From Robiginitomaculum sp. (lineage in GTDB: Bacteria; Pseudomonadota; Alphaproteobacteria; Caulobacterales; Maricaulaceae): a stretch of 64,000 nt of DNA. The notes beneath the pieces were generated by a model. The model did not search any database. It saw nothing but the letters and a program-made list of their open reading frames with translations, and had not been told where the DNA came from. Each line of letters opens with the position of its first letter. Position 1 is the first letter of the stretch. The stretch is from the NCBI GenBank assembly GCA_015485335.1, contig WFTT01000088.1, positions 1 through 64,000 on the forward strand, written 5' to 3'. Below are positions 38,827 to 46,918 of this stretch, piece after piece. Both the position numbers and the translations under genes were made by a program.

Positions 38827-39452
38827 CCTATTCCGTCAAGGAAATGTTTCTGACTTTGCAAGGCGAAGGCGCCCAGGCCGGGCGCCCGGCGGTGTTTGTG
38901 CGCTTTACCGGTTGTAATCTCTGGTCCGGGCGCGAGGTGGATCGCCATAAGGCCCAGTGCCAGTTTTGCGATACCGAATTTGTCGGCATGGATGGGGAAA
39001 ATGGTGGTCAGTTTATCGGCCCCGCTGATCTTGCCAACGCCGCATGGAAGCTCTGGCCCGGGGGCGGTAAGCCCTATGTGGTTTGCACCGGGGGCGAGCC
39101 GTTATTGCAACTGGACCCGCCGCTGATTGCGGCCCTGCACAAGGTGGGCTTTGAAATCGCCGTGGAAACCAATGGCACCATAGCGGCACCGGCGGGCATA
39201 GACTGGCTGTGCGTCAGCCCCAAAGCCGGCACGGCCCTGGTACAAAAAAGTGGCGACGAATTGAAACTGGTTTATCCGCAACCGGGACATGACCCGGCCG
39301 ATTTTGAACATCTGGATTTTTGCCGTTTTGTGTTGCAGCCCATGGACGGACCCGATTTGGTGGAATATACGCGCAGCGCCGTAGAGTATTGTCTTTCACA
39401 CCCCCGTTGGGGTCTTAGCCTGCAGACGCACAAATGGATCGGAATTTCTTAA
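38823..39452 (+). CDS. queE: 7-carboxy-7-deazaguanine synthase QueE (radical SAM)
   Basis: Radical SAM enzyme that rearranges 6-carboxytetrahydropterin to 7-carboxy-7-deazaguanine. The 4Fe-4S cysteine motif has the expanded form C-X14-C-X2-C (first Cys in FTGCNLW, last two in QCQFCDTEF) rather than CX3CX2C, as in several proteobacterial QueE proteins. Also visible: MFLTLQGEGAQAGRPAVFVR and CTGGEPLLQLD. ATG 38823 overlaps the queC stop; the frame extends 24 bases further upstream but GGCAGG supports this start. The 3' end overlaps queD. Confidence 0.94.
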   Translation: MTYSVKEMFLTLQGEGAQAGRPAVFVRFTGCNLWSGREVDRHKAQCQFCDTEFVGMDGENGGQFIGPADLANAAWKLWPGGGKPYVVCTGGEPLLQLDPPLIAALHKVGFEIAVETNGTIAAPAGIDWLCVSPKAGTALVQKSGDELKLVYPQPGHDPADFEHLDFCRFVLQPMDGPDLVEYTRSAVEYCLSHPRWGLSLQTHKWIGIS

Positions 39453-39841
39453 AATCACTGGAAGCGATGAAGCAGCGCCCCGCCAGCATCAGCCGGGCCG
39501 CCTGGTTCGAGGCTGCACATCATCTGGCCGAATGCAAGGATGGCCAGGGCTATACCCATATGCACGGCCATTCCTTTCGCGTGCAGTTGACCGTGACCGG
39601 TGTACCCGATGGACCCAATGGCTGGGTCGAGGATCTGGCCAATCTGAAGGCGGCGCTGGACAAGGTACGCGCCACGCTGGACCATGCCTGTTTGAACGAT
39701 ATTGAGGGTTTGCAAAAACCGTCACTGGAACGGCTATGCGCCTGGATTGCCGCCAAGGTACAGCCGGAGTTGCCAAGTCTTAGTGCAGTCGAGGTGTCAC
39801 GGCCTTCGTTAAATGAAAGCTGTACGTTAAGCTTGGGCTAG
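39434..39841 (+). CDS. queD: 6-carboxy-5,6,7,8-tetrahydropterin synthase QueD, with a displaced cysteine
   Basis: First dedicated step of queuosine synthesis from dihydroneopterin triphosphate. The 135 residues hold the zinc histidines (EAAHHL, and HMHGHSF), the Asp-His pair in DHACLND and the C-terminal glutamate region SRPSLNESCTL. The catalytic Cys expected four residues before HGH (CxxxHGH) is Tyr here (YTHMHGH); a cysteine lies six residues earlier. The start at 39434 overlaps queE and lacks a clear ribosome binding site; ATG 39467 with GGAAG just upstream is an alternative. Confidence 0.88.
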   Translation: MDRNFLKSLEAMKQRPASISRAAWFEAAHHLAECKDGQGYTHMHGHSFRVQLTVTGVPDGPNGWVEDLANLKAALDKVRATLDHACLNDIEGLQKPSLERLCAWIAAKVQPELPSLSAVEVSRPSLNESCTLSLG

Positions 39842-40875
39842 GTGCCCAGCGCCCGGGCTTCGGCAAACGAGACCATTCTTTTTGCCTTTTCATCCCACAA
39901 TCCCAGACGGACACAGCCAAGACTCTGCCACAGGGTCAGGCGTTTCAGGGCCGCCAGTTCCGGATGGTCACGCAAGACCTTTTGCAGGCGATAATAGGGG
40001 ATACGGCTGCATAAATGGTGCACATGGTGCACACCGATATTGGCAGTAAACCAGCGCAACACCCCCGGCAGATCATAATGCGAGCTGCCATAAAGCGCGG
40101 CATCTTGTACTTTCCAGTCTTCGCCCCTGGCCCAGATCGTTCCTTCGAACTGATGCTGTACATAAAACAGCCACACCCCGATTGAGGCCGCCACAATGGC
40201 AATGGGCAAATGTACCAGCAAAAACGGCCCAATGCCGATGAAATAAATAACGGCTATGGCCAAACCAATCATCACCATATTAGTGCCCATGGCGCTAAGC
40301 CAATAGCGCCAGCCGGCCCGCATAAAGCCCAGGGGAAGACGCTGGCGCAGTAAAAAGTTATACGCCGGGCCGATGCCAAAGAGCACCAGCGGATGGCGAT
40401 AAAGGCGATAACCAAGACGGCCCATGCGCGACAAATTCTGATATTCCTCAACGGTCAGCGTATCAATATCCCCATAACCGCGCCGGTCCAGATTGCCCGA
40501 AGTGGCATGGTGCATGGCATGGGCTCGTCGCCAGACATAATAGGGGGTCAGGGTGAACACCCCCAATATCCGGCCAATCCAGTCGTTAAAGACCTTCTTT
40601 TTGAAAAACGCCCCATGACCACAATCATGCTGGATCAGAAACAGACGCACCATAAAGGCACCGGCCGGAATGCTGATTGCCAGAGACAGCCAATAACTGA
40701 TCGACAAGGCCCACCAAGCCGCCGCCCATAGCAGGATAAAGGGTGCCCCGGTTATGATCAGTTCGATTATGGAACGAAGGACGCTTGGTTCCCAATACCG
40801 ACCTAAAATCGGTAACCATTCCCGTGCTGAAATTGTGGTGGAGGTGGGTTGGGCCTGTTGGCGCGCAGAACTCAT
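39838..40875 (-). CDS. Fatty acid desaturase
   Basis: Membrane di-iron desaturase of 345 residues. All three histidine boxes are present: HDCGHGAFF near residue 89, HAMHH near 124 and HHVHHL near 280; hydrophobic helices lie between them. It likely introduces double bonds into membrane acyl chains, though a hydroxylase cannot be excluded. It converges on queD with a four-base overlap. No ferredoxin or reductase gene is adjacent. Confidence 0.93.
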   Translation of the reverse strand: MSSARQQAQPTSTTISAREWLPILGRYWEPSVLRSIIELIITGAPFILLWAAAWWALSISYWLSLAISIPAGAFMVRLFLIQHDCGHGAFFKKKVFNDWIGRILGVFTLTPYYVWRRAHAMHHATSGNLDRRGYGDIDTLTVEEYQNLSRMGRLGYRLYRHPLVLFGIGPAYNFLLRQRLPLGFMRAGWRYWLSAMGTNMVMIGLAIAVIYFIGIGPFLLVHLPIAIVAASIGVWLFYVQHQFEGTIWARGEDWKVQDAALYGSSHYDLPGVLRWFTANIGVHHVHHLCSRIPYYRLQKVLRDHPELAALKRLTLWQSLGCVRLGLWDEKAKRMVSFAEARALGT

Positions 40876-41031
40876 ACAAATACGAGCCTTCTTATTGTGA
40901 TCGGTAACTTCTGTTTAGAACCAATATAGCAGTTCACCAATATCGCAACCACCCTGGCCAATCTGCACACATGTGCGCAAGCGCACTTTGCTATGGCTCT
41001 TGGGAAATGGCTCTGCTAAATCCATAATCAT

Positions 41032-41108
41032 GGTCCCGTAGCTCAGTTGGATAGAGCACCAGATTCCTAATCTGGGGGTCGCGCGTTCGAATCGCGCCGG
41101 GATCACCA
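41032..41108 (+). tRNA. tRNA-Arg (anticodon CCT)
   Basis: A complete 77-base cloverleaf with encoded CCA. Acceptor stem GGTCCCG pairs with CGGGATC (one G-U). The anticodon arm is CCAGA-TTCCTAA-TCTGG, giving CCT, which reads AGG codons. The T arm contains GTTCGAATC. A repeat-bearing gene-free stretch follows on its 3' side. Confidence 0.95.
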
Positions 41109-41116
41109 TATTTAGC

Positions 41117-41250
41117 GCCCTATCGCGATCCTGACGCTTAGCGTTGAGTACGGGTCAGGGCCCTCTTCATCCACGGCCTTTGCCGAGGCAGGCTCTGAGG
41201 TGCGGCGACGCAGCCTCAAAGGACGCGACGGCAAGCCTCGGGATATGAGG
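41117..41250 (+). repeat. Degenerate copies of a tRNA-linked repeat
   Basis: Positions 41224-41249 read CGCGACGGCAAGC, then CTCG, two variable bases and ATATGAG, which matches the minus-strand form of the 45-bp tandem repeat at 59667-59756 (CGCGACGGCAAGC-TTCG-N2-ATATGAG). A weaker second copy may start at 41120 (CTATCGCGA, later GCTTAGC and TGAGTAC). Both lie 3' of tRNA-Arg in the same orientation relative to the tRNA as the copies beside tRNA-Thr. The 41109-41259 spacer holds no gene. Confidence 0.5.
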
Positions 41251-41259
41251 GTGCGTATC

Positions 41260-41889
41260 TTATTTTTTCGCCTGCGCGATCAAACCTTTGATAACGCCAG
41301 ATACCAGCACGTTCGGGCTGGCCCAGTTCATTTCCGGTATGGTCACCAATGAATGGCTTACCCCGTGCAGTACGCATAACCATTGCTGACAAACCGTTGA
41401 CACGCCTTGTGCCGAAACCCCCGCTCTTTCTAGCAATGTCTGAACAAAGCTCAATTCATCGCGCACCAGTTCACTTTGCGCGAAAAATCCCTCGGCTTTG
41501 CCGGGAGTATCAATCTCTCCATAAATCATGAGGTAATGTTCTGGATTATCAATCCAGTACATGACAAAGCAAATTCCATAGGCTTCTAATTGGGCCGCTG
41601 GATCCATATCCGGTCGTATGCACTGTCGGCATTTGGCAAATACCTTTTGGAAAACATCTGCCCAGATATGTATGAGAATGGCCCGTTTGTTTGCAAAATA
41701 TCGATACAGAGACATTGGCGACATGTTCGCCTCATCAGCAAGACGCCGCATTGAAACGCCCTGATAGCCTTTTTGCGCAAACAACCGGTTGGCTGCCCTC
41801 AGGATTTCCTGCTGCCTGGCCTTATATTGCAAGGCAGTAATGCTTTTTCTACCTCTTGTTTTTTGTGCCAATCCAGCCGCCTCCATCAT
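41260..41889 (-). CDS. TetR-family transcriptional regulator
   Basis: A 209-residue regulator. The HTH is at residues about 28-73 (ILRAANRLFAQKGYQGVSMR, LADEANMSPMSLYRYFANK). The C-terminal domain resembles the TetR_C_33-like group by position but I cannot name a ligand. It is divergent from a DAO-type oxidoreductase across a 75-bp spacer with a perfect 16-bp palindrome, so it probably controls both genes. Confidence 0.92.
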   Translation of the reverse strand: MMEAAGLAQKTRGRKSITALQYKARQQEILRAANRLFAQKGYQGVSMRRLADEANMSPMSLYRYFANKRAILIHIWADVFQKVFAKCRQCIRPDMDPAAQLEAYGICFVMYWIDNPEHYLMIYGEIDTPGKAEGFFAQSELVRDELSFVQTLLERAGVSAQGVSTVCQQWLCVLHGVSHSLVTIPEMNWASPNVLVSGVIKGLIAQAKK

Positions 41890-41932
41890 CTATCCGTGAA
41901 AATTATTTATTGACCTCTACAAAATTTTATAA

Positions 41933-41948
41933 AATATACGCGTATATT
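41933..41948. promoter_or_regulatory. Perfect 16-bp palindrome, likely TetR operator
   Basis: AATATACG-CGTATATT is a perfect palindrome in the divergent TetR/oxidoreductase spacer. A TTGACC -35-like box at 41910-41915 places the palindrome over the -10 region of the oxidoreductase promoter, suitable for repression. Confidence 0.65.
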
Positions 41949-41964
41949 AAATGATGGCTGGTCA

Positions 41965-43341
41965 ATGTCTATGGATAGTTCAAAACCCGTTATGACGCAA
42001 AGTGCGGTTTCGTTTTGGCAATATCAGCAAAAGGAAGCTCCCCAAAGCGAACCCTTGAAAGAAGACGTAGAGGTCGATGTTGCCATTATTGGCGGCGGCT
42101 TTACCGGTCTTTCTGCAGCAAGAGAGATTCGGAAGGATGAACCTTCCCACCGCGTAACTGTGCTTGAAGCCAATATGGTGGGCTATGGTGCCTCTGGGCG
42201 TAATGGCGGGTTTAACATGTCGCTCTTTGGGCTTGAACCAGAGGTAACCTTGGTACGCTGGGGCAAACAAAAAACGATCGATGCCCAGCACTATATGATT
42301 AAAGCCGTAGATTACGTTCGAAATCTGGTGGATGAATACGACCTTCCCTCAGACTATGAACACCCTGGCATGGTCCGGGTTGCCTATTCAGACAGACAGC
42401 GGCACCGGCTGGAAGACAGCCTGGAACTCTTTGAAAAGCTGGGTTTACGCCAACACTACCAGTTTAAAAATGCTCGTGAAATTCAGGAGAGCATCCATTC
42501 TCCCAGATTCCAGGCCGGGCTATTTGAACAAAACAGCGGGATTTTAAACCCCTACAAACACGTGCGAGCCTTAAAAAAACTGGCCCAATCCGTTGGCGCC
42601 AATGTGTATGAAAACACACCCGTCACCCACATCACCCACCATAAAGATAAAATCACCCTTTTCACACCTCAAGGTTCAATCCGCTGTGACAAGCTGATCA
42701 TTGCGGTCAATGCCTGGGCCAGCCAGATACGGGGACTGCCGCGCATTCGCAGCCGTCAGGCCCCGGTGTGGACCGCTCAGGTTGTCACCGCTCCGTTAAG
42801 CGAACAGCAATGGCAGGATATTGGCTGGAGCGAGAGAGAATCGATCGAAGACAACCGCCAGCTTCTCCATTATTTCCGGCGCACTGTTTGTGGCCGCTTT
42901 ACGATGGGTGGTGGGGCCATTGCTTTTCCGCAAAACAATGCATTGGGGCAAATGGAAACCCAAAATATATGGGACAATCTGGAAACGCACATTCAATGGT
43001 TATTCCCGCAACTCAAAGGCATTGCCATCGATTACCGATGGGGCGGCCCCGTTTCCATTAATATGGATATGACCCCGGAAATCGGGTTTATTGGGGATGA
43101 GCGGATTATTTACGCGACTGGGTGCATGGGGCACGGCGTATCCCTTACCCAACTGAATGGCAGGACCATCGCGGATCTGGTCCTGGAGAAAAAAACAGAG
43201 CTGACGGATTTCTGGATCATCAACCGCAAGGCCATTCCCTGGCCACCGGGTCTGTTGGGCCAAGCCATTGCCCATACCATTGCTGGCGGACTTAAGCTTT
43301 GGGATAAATTTGAAGAACGCTCTCTTAAACGGCACCTCTAA
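41965..43341 (+). CDS. FAD-dependent oxidoreductase, DAO family (PuuB-like)
   Basis: A 458-residue flavoprotein of the D-amino acid oxidase fold. The FAD-binding motif VDVAIIGGGFTGLSAARE lies near residue 35, followed by VGYGASGRNGGFN, and near the C-terminus YATGCMGHGVSLTQLNGR closes the FAD site. The pattern resembles gamma-glutamylputrescine oxidase and related amine oxidases; the true substrate is unknown. Divergent from its likely TetR regulator and followed 19 bp later by an HD-domain gene. Confidence 0.9.
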   Translation: MSMDSSKPVMTQSAVSFWQYQQKEAPQSEPLKEDVEVDVAIIGGGFTGLSAAREIRKDEPSHRVTVLEANMVGYGASGRNGGFNMSLFGLEPEVTLVRWGKQKTIDAQHYMIKAVDYVRNLVDEYDLPSDYEHPGMVRVAYSDRQRHRLEDSLELFEKLGLRQHYQFKNAREIQESIHSPRFQAGLFEQNSGILNPYKHVRALKKLAQSVGANVYENTPVTHITHHKDKITLFTPQGSIRCDKLIIAVNAWASQIRGLPRIRSRQAPVWTAQVVTAPLSEQQWQDIGWSERESIEDNRQLLHYFRRTVCGRFTMGGGAIAFPQNNALGQMETQNIWDNLETHIQWLFPQLKGIAIDYRWGGPVSINMDMTPEIGFIGDERIIYATGCMGHGVSLTQLNGRTIADLVLEKKTELTDFWIINRKAIPWPPGLLGQAIAHTIAGGLKLWDKFEERSLKRHL

Positions 43342-43360
43342 GAACATTATCGGTGACTTT

Positions 43361-43900
43361 ATGAAAATCGACAAAACCCTGCCCCTCCTGGAAACCATCC
43401 TTGCGGACTGGAAGGATCTGATTGGTTCCCAGTATACGGGCTATAGAAACCACGTTTACAGGATGGTGCATTGCTGTTTTGCCCTGCAAGACTGCAGCGA
43501 AGAAGACCGACATAAAATAATGATTGCCGGCGCCTTTCATGACCTTGGCATCTGGATTGAAAACACGCTGGATTATATTCCGCCCTCCCTTCCCCCTGCC
43601 CTTGCCTATCTCAGGAGAATTGGCAGAGAAGACTGGTCAGAAGAAATCTGCCTGATGATTACAGAGCATCATAAATTTAGGCCCTATACAGAAAAGTCCC
43701 ATTTGTTGGTTGAATTGTTCCGAAAAGGCGACCTGGTTGATTTCTCTTTGGGTATTTTCAAATTTGGCCTCAAAAGCACTAAGATCAAATCGCTGAAAAA
43801 GGCCTTTCCCAATGCAGGGTTTCACAAGAATCTGGCAAAAAGAGTCGTGCATAGAATTTTCAGACATCCCTTCAATCCTGCGCCCATGATGAAATGGTAG
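43361..43900 (+). CDS. HD-domain protein
   Basis: A 179-residue protein with an HD phosphohydrolase-like core: His in YRNHVYRMVHC, the His-Asp doublet in AGAFHDLGIWIENTLDY, and a later EHHKFRPY. Probably metal-dependent; substrate unknown. A longer frame from 43268 would overlap the oxidoreductase, so ATG 43361 is preferred, with GGTGA upstream. Likely co-transcribed with the oxidoreductase. Confidence 0.82.
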   Translation: MKIDKTLPLLETILADWKDLIGSQYTGYRNHVYRMVHCCFALQDCSEEDRHKIMIAGAFHDLGIWIENTLDYIPPSLPPALAYLRRIGREDWSEEICLMITEHHKFRPYTEKSHLLVELFRKGDLVDFSLGIFKFGLKSTKIKSLKKAFPNAGFHKNLAKRVVHRIFRHPFNPAPMMKW

Positions 43901-44023
43901 ATTAAAGCTGTTGACGTCAGCCGTATCATTGCCAACAAGATTTCGGGTACGATCTACGATCATAGACTTTAGGGTTTGCTTGCGCTACTCCCATCGTCCC
44001 GAAAAACAGAGAAACAGAACCCC

Positions 44024-44362
44024 ATGAGTGACCTGCCCCCCTGCCCCCAATGCCAATCCATTTACACCTATGAAGATGGCAGTCTGTTGGTCTGCCCCGA
44101 ATGCGCCCACGAGTGGACCGCCGGCGACGCTGGCCCGGCAGAAGGCGACAAGACCATCAAAGATGCCAATGGCAATCCGCTGGCCGATGGCGACACCATT
44201 ACCGTGATCAAGGATTTGAAGGTCAAGGGTACATCTTTGGTGGTCAAGGTTGGCACCAAGATCAAAAACATCCGCCTGGTGGATGGCGATCACGATATTG
44301 ATTGCAAGATCCCGGGCATCGGGGCGATGAAGTTAAAATCTGAGTTTGTCAAAAAGATTTAA
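44024..44362 (+). CDS. yjdM: Zinc ribbon protein YjdM (PhnA family)
   Basis: A 112-residue protein with an N-terminal zinc ribbon ([15 protein letters not shown] then VCPECAHEW) and the PhnA beta-barrel C-terminal part ([32 protein letters not shown]). Despite its old name it is not the phosphonoacetate hydrolase; function unknown. The frame opens earlier at 43976 but conservation starts at MSDLPPCP. Its TAA overlaps the ATG of the AraC regulator by one base. Confidence 0.92.
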   Translation: MSDLPPCPQCQSIYTYEDGSLLVCPECAHEWTAGDAGPAEGDKTIKDANGNPLADGDTITVIKDLKVKGTSLVVKVGTKIKNIRLVDGDHDIDCKIPGIGAMKLKSEFVKKI

Positions 44363-45165
44363 TGGCATCTGGCCCTTCATCCTTGCCCATAACCACACAG
44401 CATTACCTCCCTCAGGTGCATAGACTGGAGGCATTTTTTAACGGCAACGCCTATGCGCCCCACCGTCATGACACCTATGCCATCGGCATCACCATGCAGG
44501 GGGTGCAATGTTTTGATTACCGGGGTGAGACCCGCAATGCCTTGCCCGGTAATGTCGTTGTTCTGCACCCCGATGAAGTGCATGATGGCCGCGCTGGCAC
44601 CAAGGCCGGGTTTCGCTATCGTACTCTCTATATAGAACCTTCGCTCATACAGAGTGTGCTTGGTGGCAAACCATTGCCCTTTATCAAGGATGGCATTTCG
44701 CTGGACCCCAGACTGTATGCGGTGGTTTTACCCTTGCTGGAAAATCTGGATCGTCCATTGGAAACGCTGGAATGTCAGGATGCAGTCTATGACCTGGCCA
44801 TGGTTATGGACCAGATTACCAACGATCAGAAACCACTGAAACGCCATGCCAGTCAGGCGGCGGAATTGGCCCGGCAATTTATCCACGATCATATGGATGA
44901 AGAAATTACACTGGATGTGCTGGAAAGCATTTCAGATTGCGATCGTTGGGAATTATCACGAAATTTCAGAGCCATGTTTGGCACCAGCCCCTACCGCTAT
45001 CTGGTTATGCGAAGGCTGGACAAGGCACGGATGATGATGATTTCGGGCAATTCAATTGCACAAACGGCCATCGCCTGCACATTTTCTGACCAAAGCCATT
45101 TTACCCGCCACTTCAAAAAGGCCTATGGCCTGACTCCCAAACAATGGACCGCCAACTTCGCTTGA
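44362..45165 (+). CDS. AraC-family transcriptional regulator
   Basis: A 267-residue regulator with an N-terminal cupin ligand domain (HRHDTYAIGITMQGVQ, PGNVVVLHPDEVHDG) and a C-terminal two-HTH AraC domain (FIHDHMDEEITLDVLE, FGTSPYRYLVMRRLDKAR, FSDQSHFTRHFKKAYG). Start overlaps the yjdM stop (TAATG). Targets unknown; the CPBP gene downstream is 101 bp away. Confidence 0.92.
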   Translation: MASGPSSLPITTQHYLPQVHRLEAFFNGNAYAPHRHDTYAIGITMQGVQCFDYRGETRNALPGNVVVLHPDEVHDGRAGTKAGFRYRTLYIEPSLIQSVLGGKPLPFIKDGISLDPRLYAVVLPLLENLDRPLETLECQDAVYDLAMVMDQITNDQKPLKRHASQAAELARQFIHDHMDEEITLDVLESISDCDRWELSRNFRAMFGTSPYRYLVMRRLDKARMMMISGNSIAQTAIACTFSDQSHFTRHFKKAYGLTPKQWTANFA

Positions 45166-45266
45166 GCCGAACGCGCACAATCGTTCAATACCCCCCTGCC
45201 ACCCTGTGCCACATTGAAGCTCAGAAGCATATGAGCGTGTAGTTTGCGCGTCTTTTTTTGTGAGAT

Positions 45267-45980
45267 ATGATGCCCGATACCCTAAAATCAGAAAAGCTGA
45301 TTGCCTTGATTGAGGTGATCGGCTTTGTTGCCTTCGCCCTTATACTCAAACGGGTTCTGGACCCGCTCATCTGGCGTTTTGCGGGACCGGTTTCGCTCAT
45401 CACCGTTTTGGTTATCCTGACAGGATATATGCGCTTTCGTGGACTAAGCTGGTCAGAAATGGGCCTGCGGCCCCTACCCGGGATCAAGGCCAAACTGATG
45501 GTAATCCCCCAGGCCTTTCTTGTTTTTCTGGCCTTTGGAGCCACGGTCGCGCCCATTCTTCTGATCAGCAAAGTGCTGGGTCTGACCTTCATGACCGAAA
45601 TACCCGCCGGCATTGAAGAGCGCTGGGGCGATATAGCCGGCAGTCTGCCCCATTATCTCCTGTGGATGGGCATCGTCTGGACCGCGGCGGCCTTTGGCGA
45701 GGAAATGTTCTTTCGTGGGTTTCTGATCACCCGTTTGCAAACCGCCTTCAAGGGCCTGCCCATGGCCAGTGTTTTGGCGGTTCTCCTGCCGGCGCTTTTG
45801 TTTGGTTATGCGCACATGTATTATCAGGGTTTGCGCGGCTTTATTGTGACCGGTGCCATCGCCTTGTCCTTTGGTACCATGTTCTTGGTGTTCAAGCGCA
45901 ATTTGTGGCCAATTATCCTGTTGCACGGCGTCATTGATTCCATCGGCATGACCTCCCGATATATGGGCTGGGATACCTAA
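45267..45980 (+). CDS. CPBP-family intramembrane metalloprotease
   Basis: A 237-residue polytopic membrane protein of the Abi/CAAX prenyl protease-like family. The metal and catalytic motifs are GEEMFFRGFL (EExxxR), FGYAHMYYQG and LLHGVIDSIG (HxxxD). Roles range from prenyl-protein processing to bacteriocin self-immunity; none can be assigned here. Confidence 0.88.
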   Translation: MMPDTLKSEKLIALIEVIGFVAFALILKRVLDPLIWRFAGPVSLITVLVILTGYMRFRGLSWSEMGLRPLPGIKAKLMVIPQAFLVFLAFGATVAPILLISKVLGLTFMTEIPAGIEERWGDIAGSLPHYLLWMGIVWTAAAFGEEMFFRGFLITRLQTAFKGLPMASVLAVLLPALLFGYAHMYYQGLRGFIVTGAIALSFGTMFLVFKRNLWPIILLHGVIDSIGMTSRYMGWDT

Positions 45981-46043
45981 GCCATAATGGCCGGCGTTCG
46001 GCAGAGTTGAATTAAGCCCCATTCCCGTGCACCCTTATTGGCA

Positions 46044-46850
46044 ATGGGCATGCAATCAAAAACTCCGATGTCGCGACGCACCATGCTGGGTAGTGTGATG
46101 GCGCTGGCCAGTGGTGTTCCGACATGGGCAAAAAAGAAGAAAACAGCGATTTCCCCTGGACGCGTGGCGCGGGTAATCAGCGGGCAGAGCTTTACTTTAC
46201 AAGATGGGCGCACCGTGCGCCTTGGCAGCATTGACGCCCCGCGTATGGCTTATCAGGACATCCACGCCGAACCTTTGGCGAAGGCTGCGCGCAACGCCTT
46301 GGCATTTCTGATACAGGACCGGCCCTTACATTTTGAAGAGGCTGCGCCAGACCGCTATGACCGCCTCAAAGCACAGGTTTATGCACAGATAGATCAGGGC
46401 GAAAAACCAGTGTGGATACAAGGGGCCATGATCCAACAAGGGTATGCCCGGGTGCATACCTGGCCTGATAACAAGGCCCACGCCACCACATTATTACGCA
46501 TGGAAGACCAGGCCAGAGCCGCCCGGCGTGGCATCTGGGCAGAGGCGTATTATGCGGTGCGTAATCCGCAAACGGTTGGCGCTTCGGTCGGCTCGTTTCA
46601 GATTGTACAGGGGCGCATTGTCGATGCCGCCGTCGTCCGCAAACGAGTATATCTGAACTTTGGTGCCGACTGGCGAGAGGACTTTACCATTAGCATCGCC
46701 CCCAAAGATATTCGGGCCTTTGAACGGGCCGGGATCCATTTGCCCGGGCTATCCGGCGTTTCAGTGCGGGCGCGCGGTCTGATCCGTACTCTGAACGGCC
46801 CCATTTTGTATCTGGATCACCCCGAAGCACTGGAGATTTTATCAGACTAA
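46044..46850 (+). CDS. Exported staphylococcal-nuclease-fold protein with altered active site
   Basis: About 268 residues. The N-terminus has a Tat-like twin-arginine segment, MSRRTMLGSVMALASG, though no lipobox. Residues 45-160 form an SNase (OB-fold) domain with VARVISGQSFTLQDGRTVRL, and a C-terminal extension of about 100 residues follows. Catalytic Arg35 and Asp40 equivalents are present in RLGSIDAPRM, but the catalytic Glu43 position (DTPE in nuclease) is Arg. Arg87 seems kept in DRYDRLKAQVY. The start is uncertain (46044, 46050 or 46068). Probably exported; activity doubtful. Confidence 0.8.
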   Translation: MGMQSKTPMSRRTMLGSVMALASGVPTWAKKKKTAISPGRVARVISGQSFTLQDGRTVRLGSIDAPRMAYQDIHAEPLAKAARNALAFLIQDRPLHFEEAAPDRYDRLKAQVYAQIDQGEKPVWIQGAMIQQGYARVHTWPDNKAHATTLLRMEDQARAARRGIWAEAYYAVRNPQTVGASVGSFQIVQGRIVDAAVVRKRVYLNFGADWREDFTISIAPKDIRAFERAGIHLPGLSGVSVRARGLIRTLNGPILYLDHPEALEILSD

Positions 46851-46867
46851 CGCCGGGGTCTGGATAC

Positions 46868-46900
46868 AAAAAACCCGGCATCGTGAAATGCCGGGTCATT
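46868..46900. terminator. Bidirectional rho-independent terminator
   Basis: A nine-base perfect stem, ACCCGGCAT (46873-46881) and ATGCCGGGT (46888-46896), with a six-base loop, preceded by an A-run. It lies between the convergent nuclease-like gene and carD and can end both transcripts. Confidence 0.8.
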
Positions 46901-46918
46901 TGAAACAATCACTGGATT

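Noticed and set aside
45267-45980. CPBP protein as bacteriocin immunity or phage-defence component
   Set aside because: No bacteriocin, toxin or defence gene is adjacent; the family is too broad to claim it.
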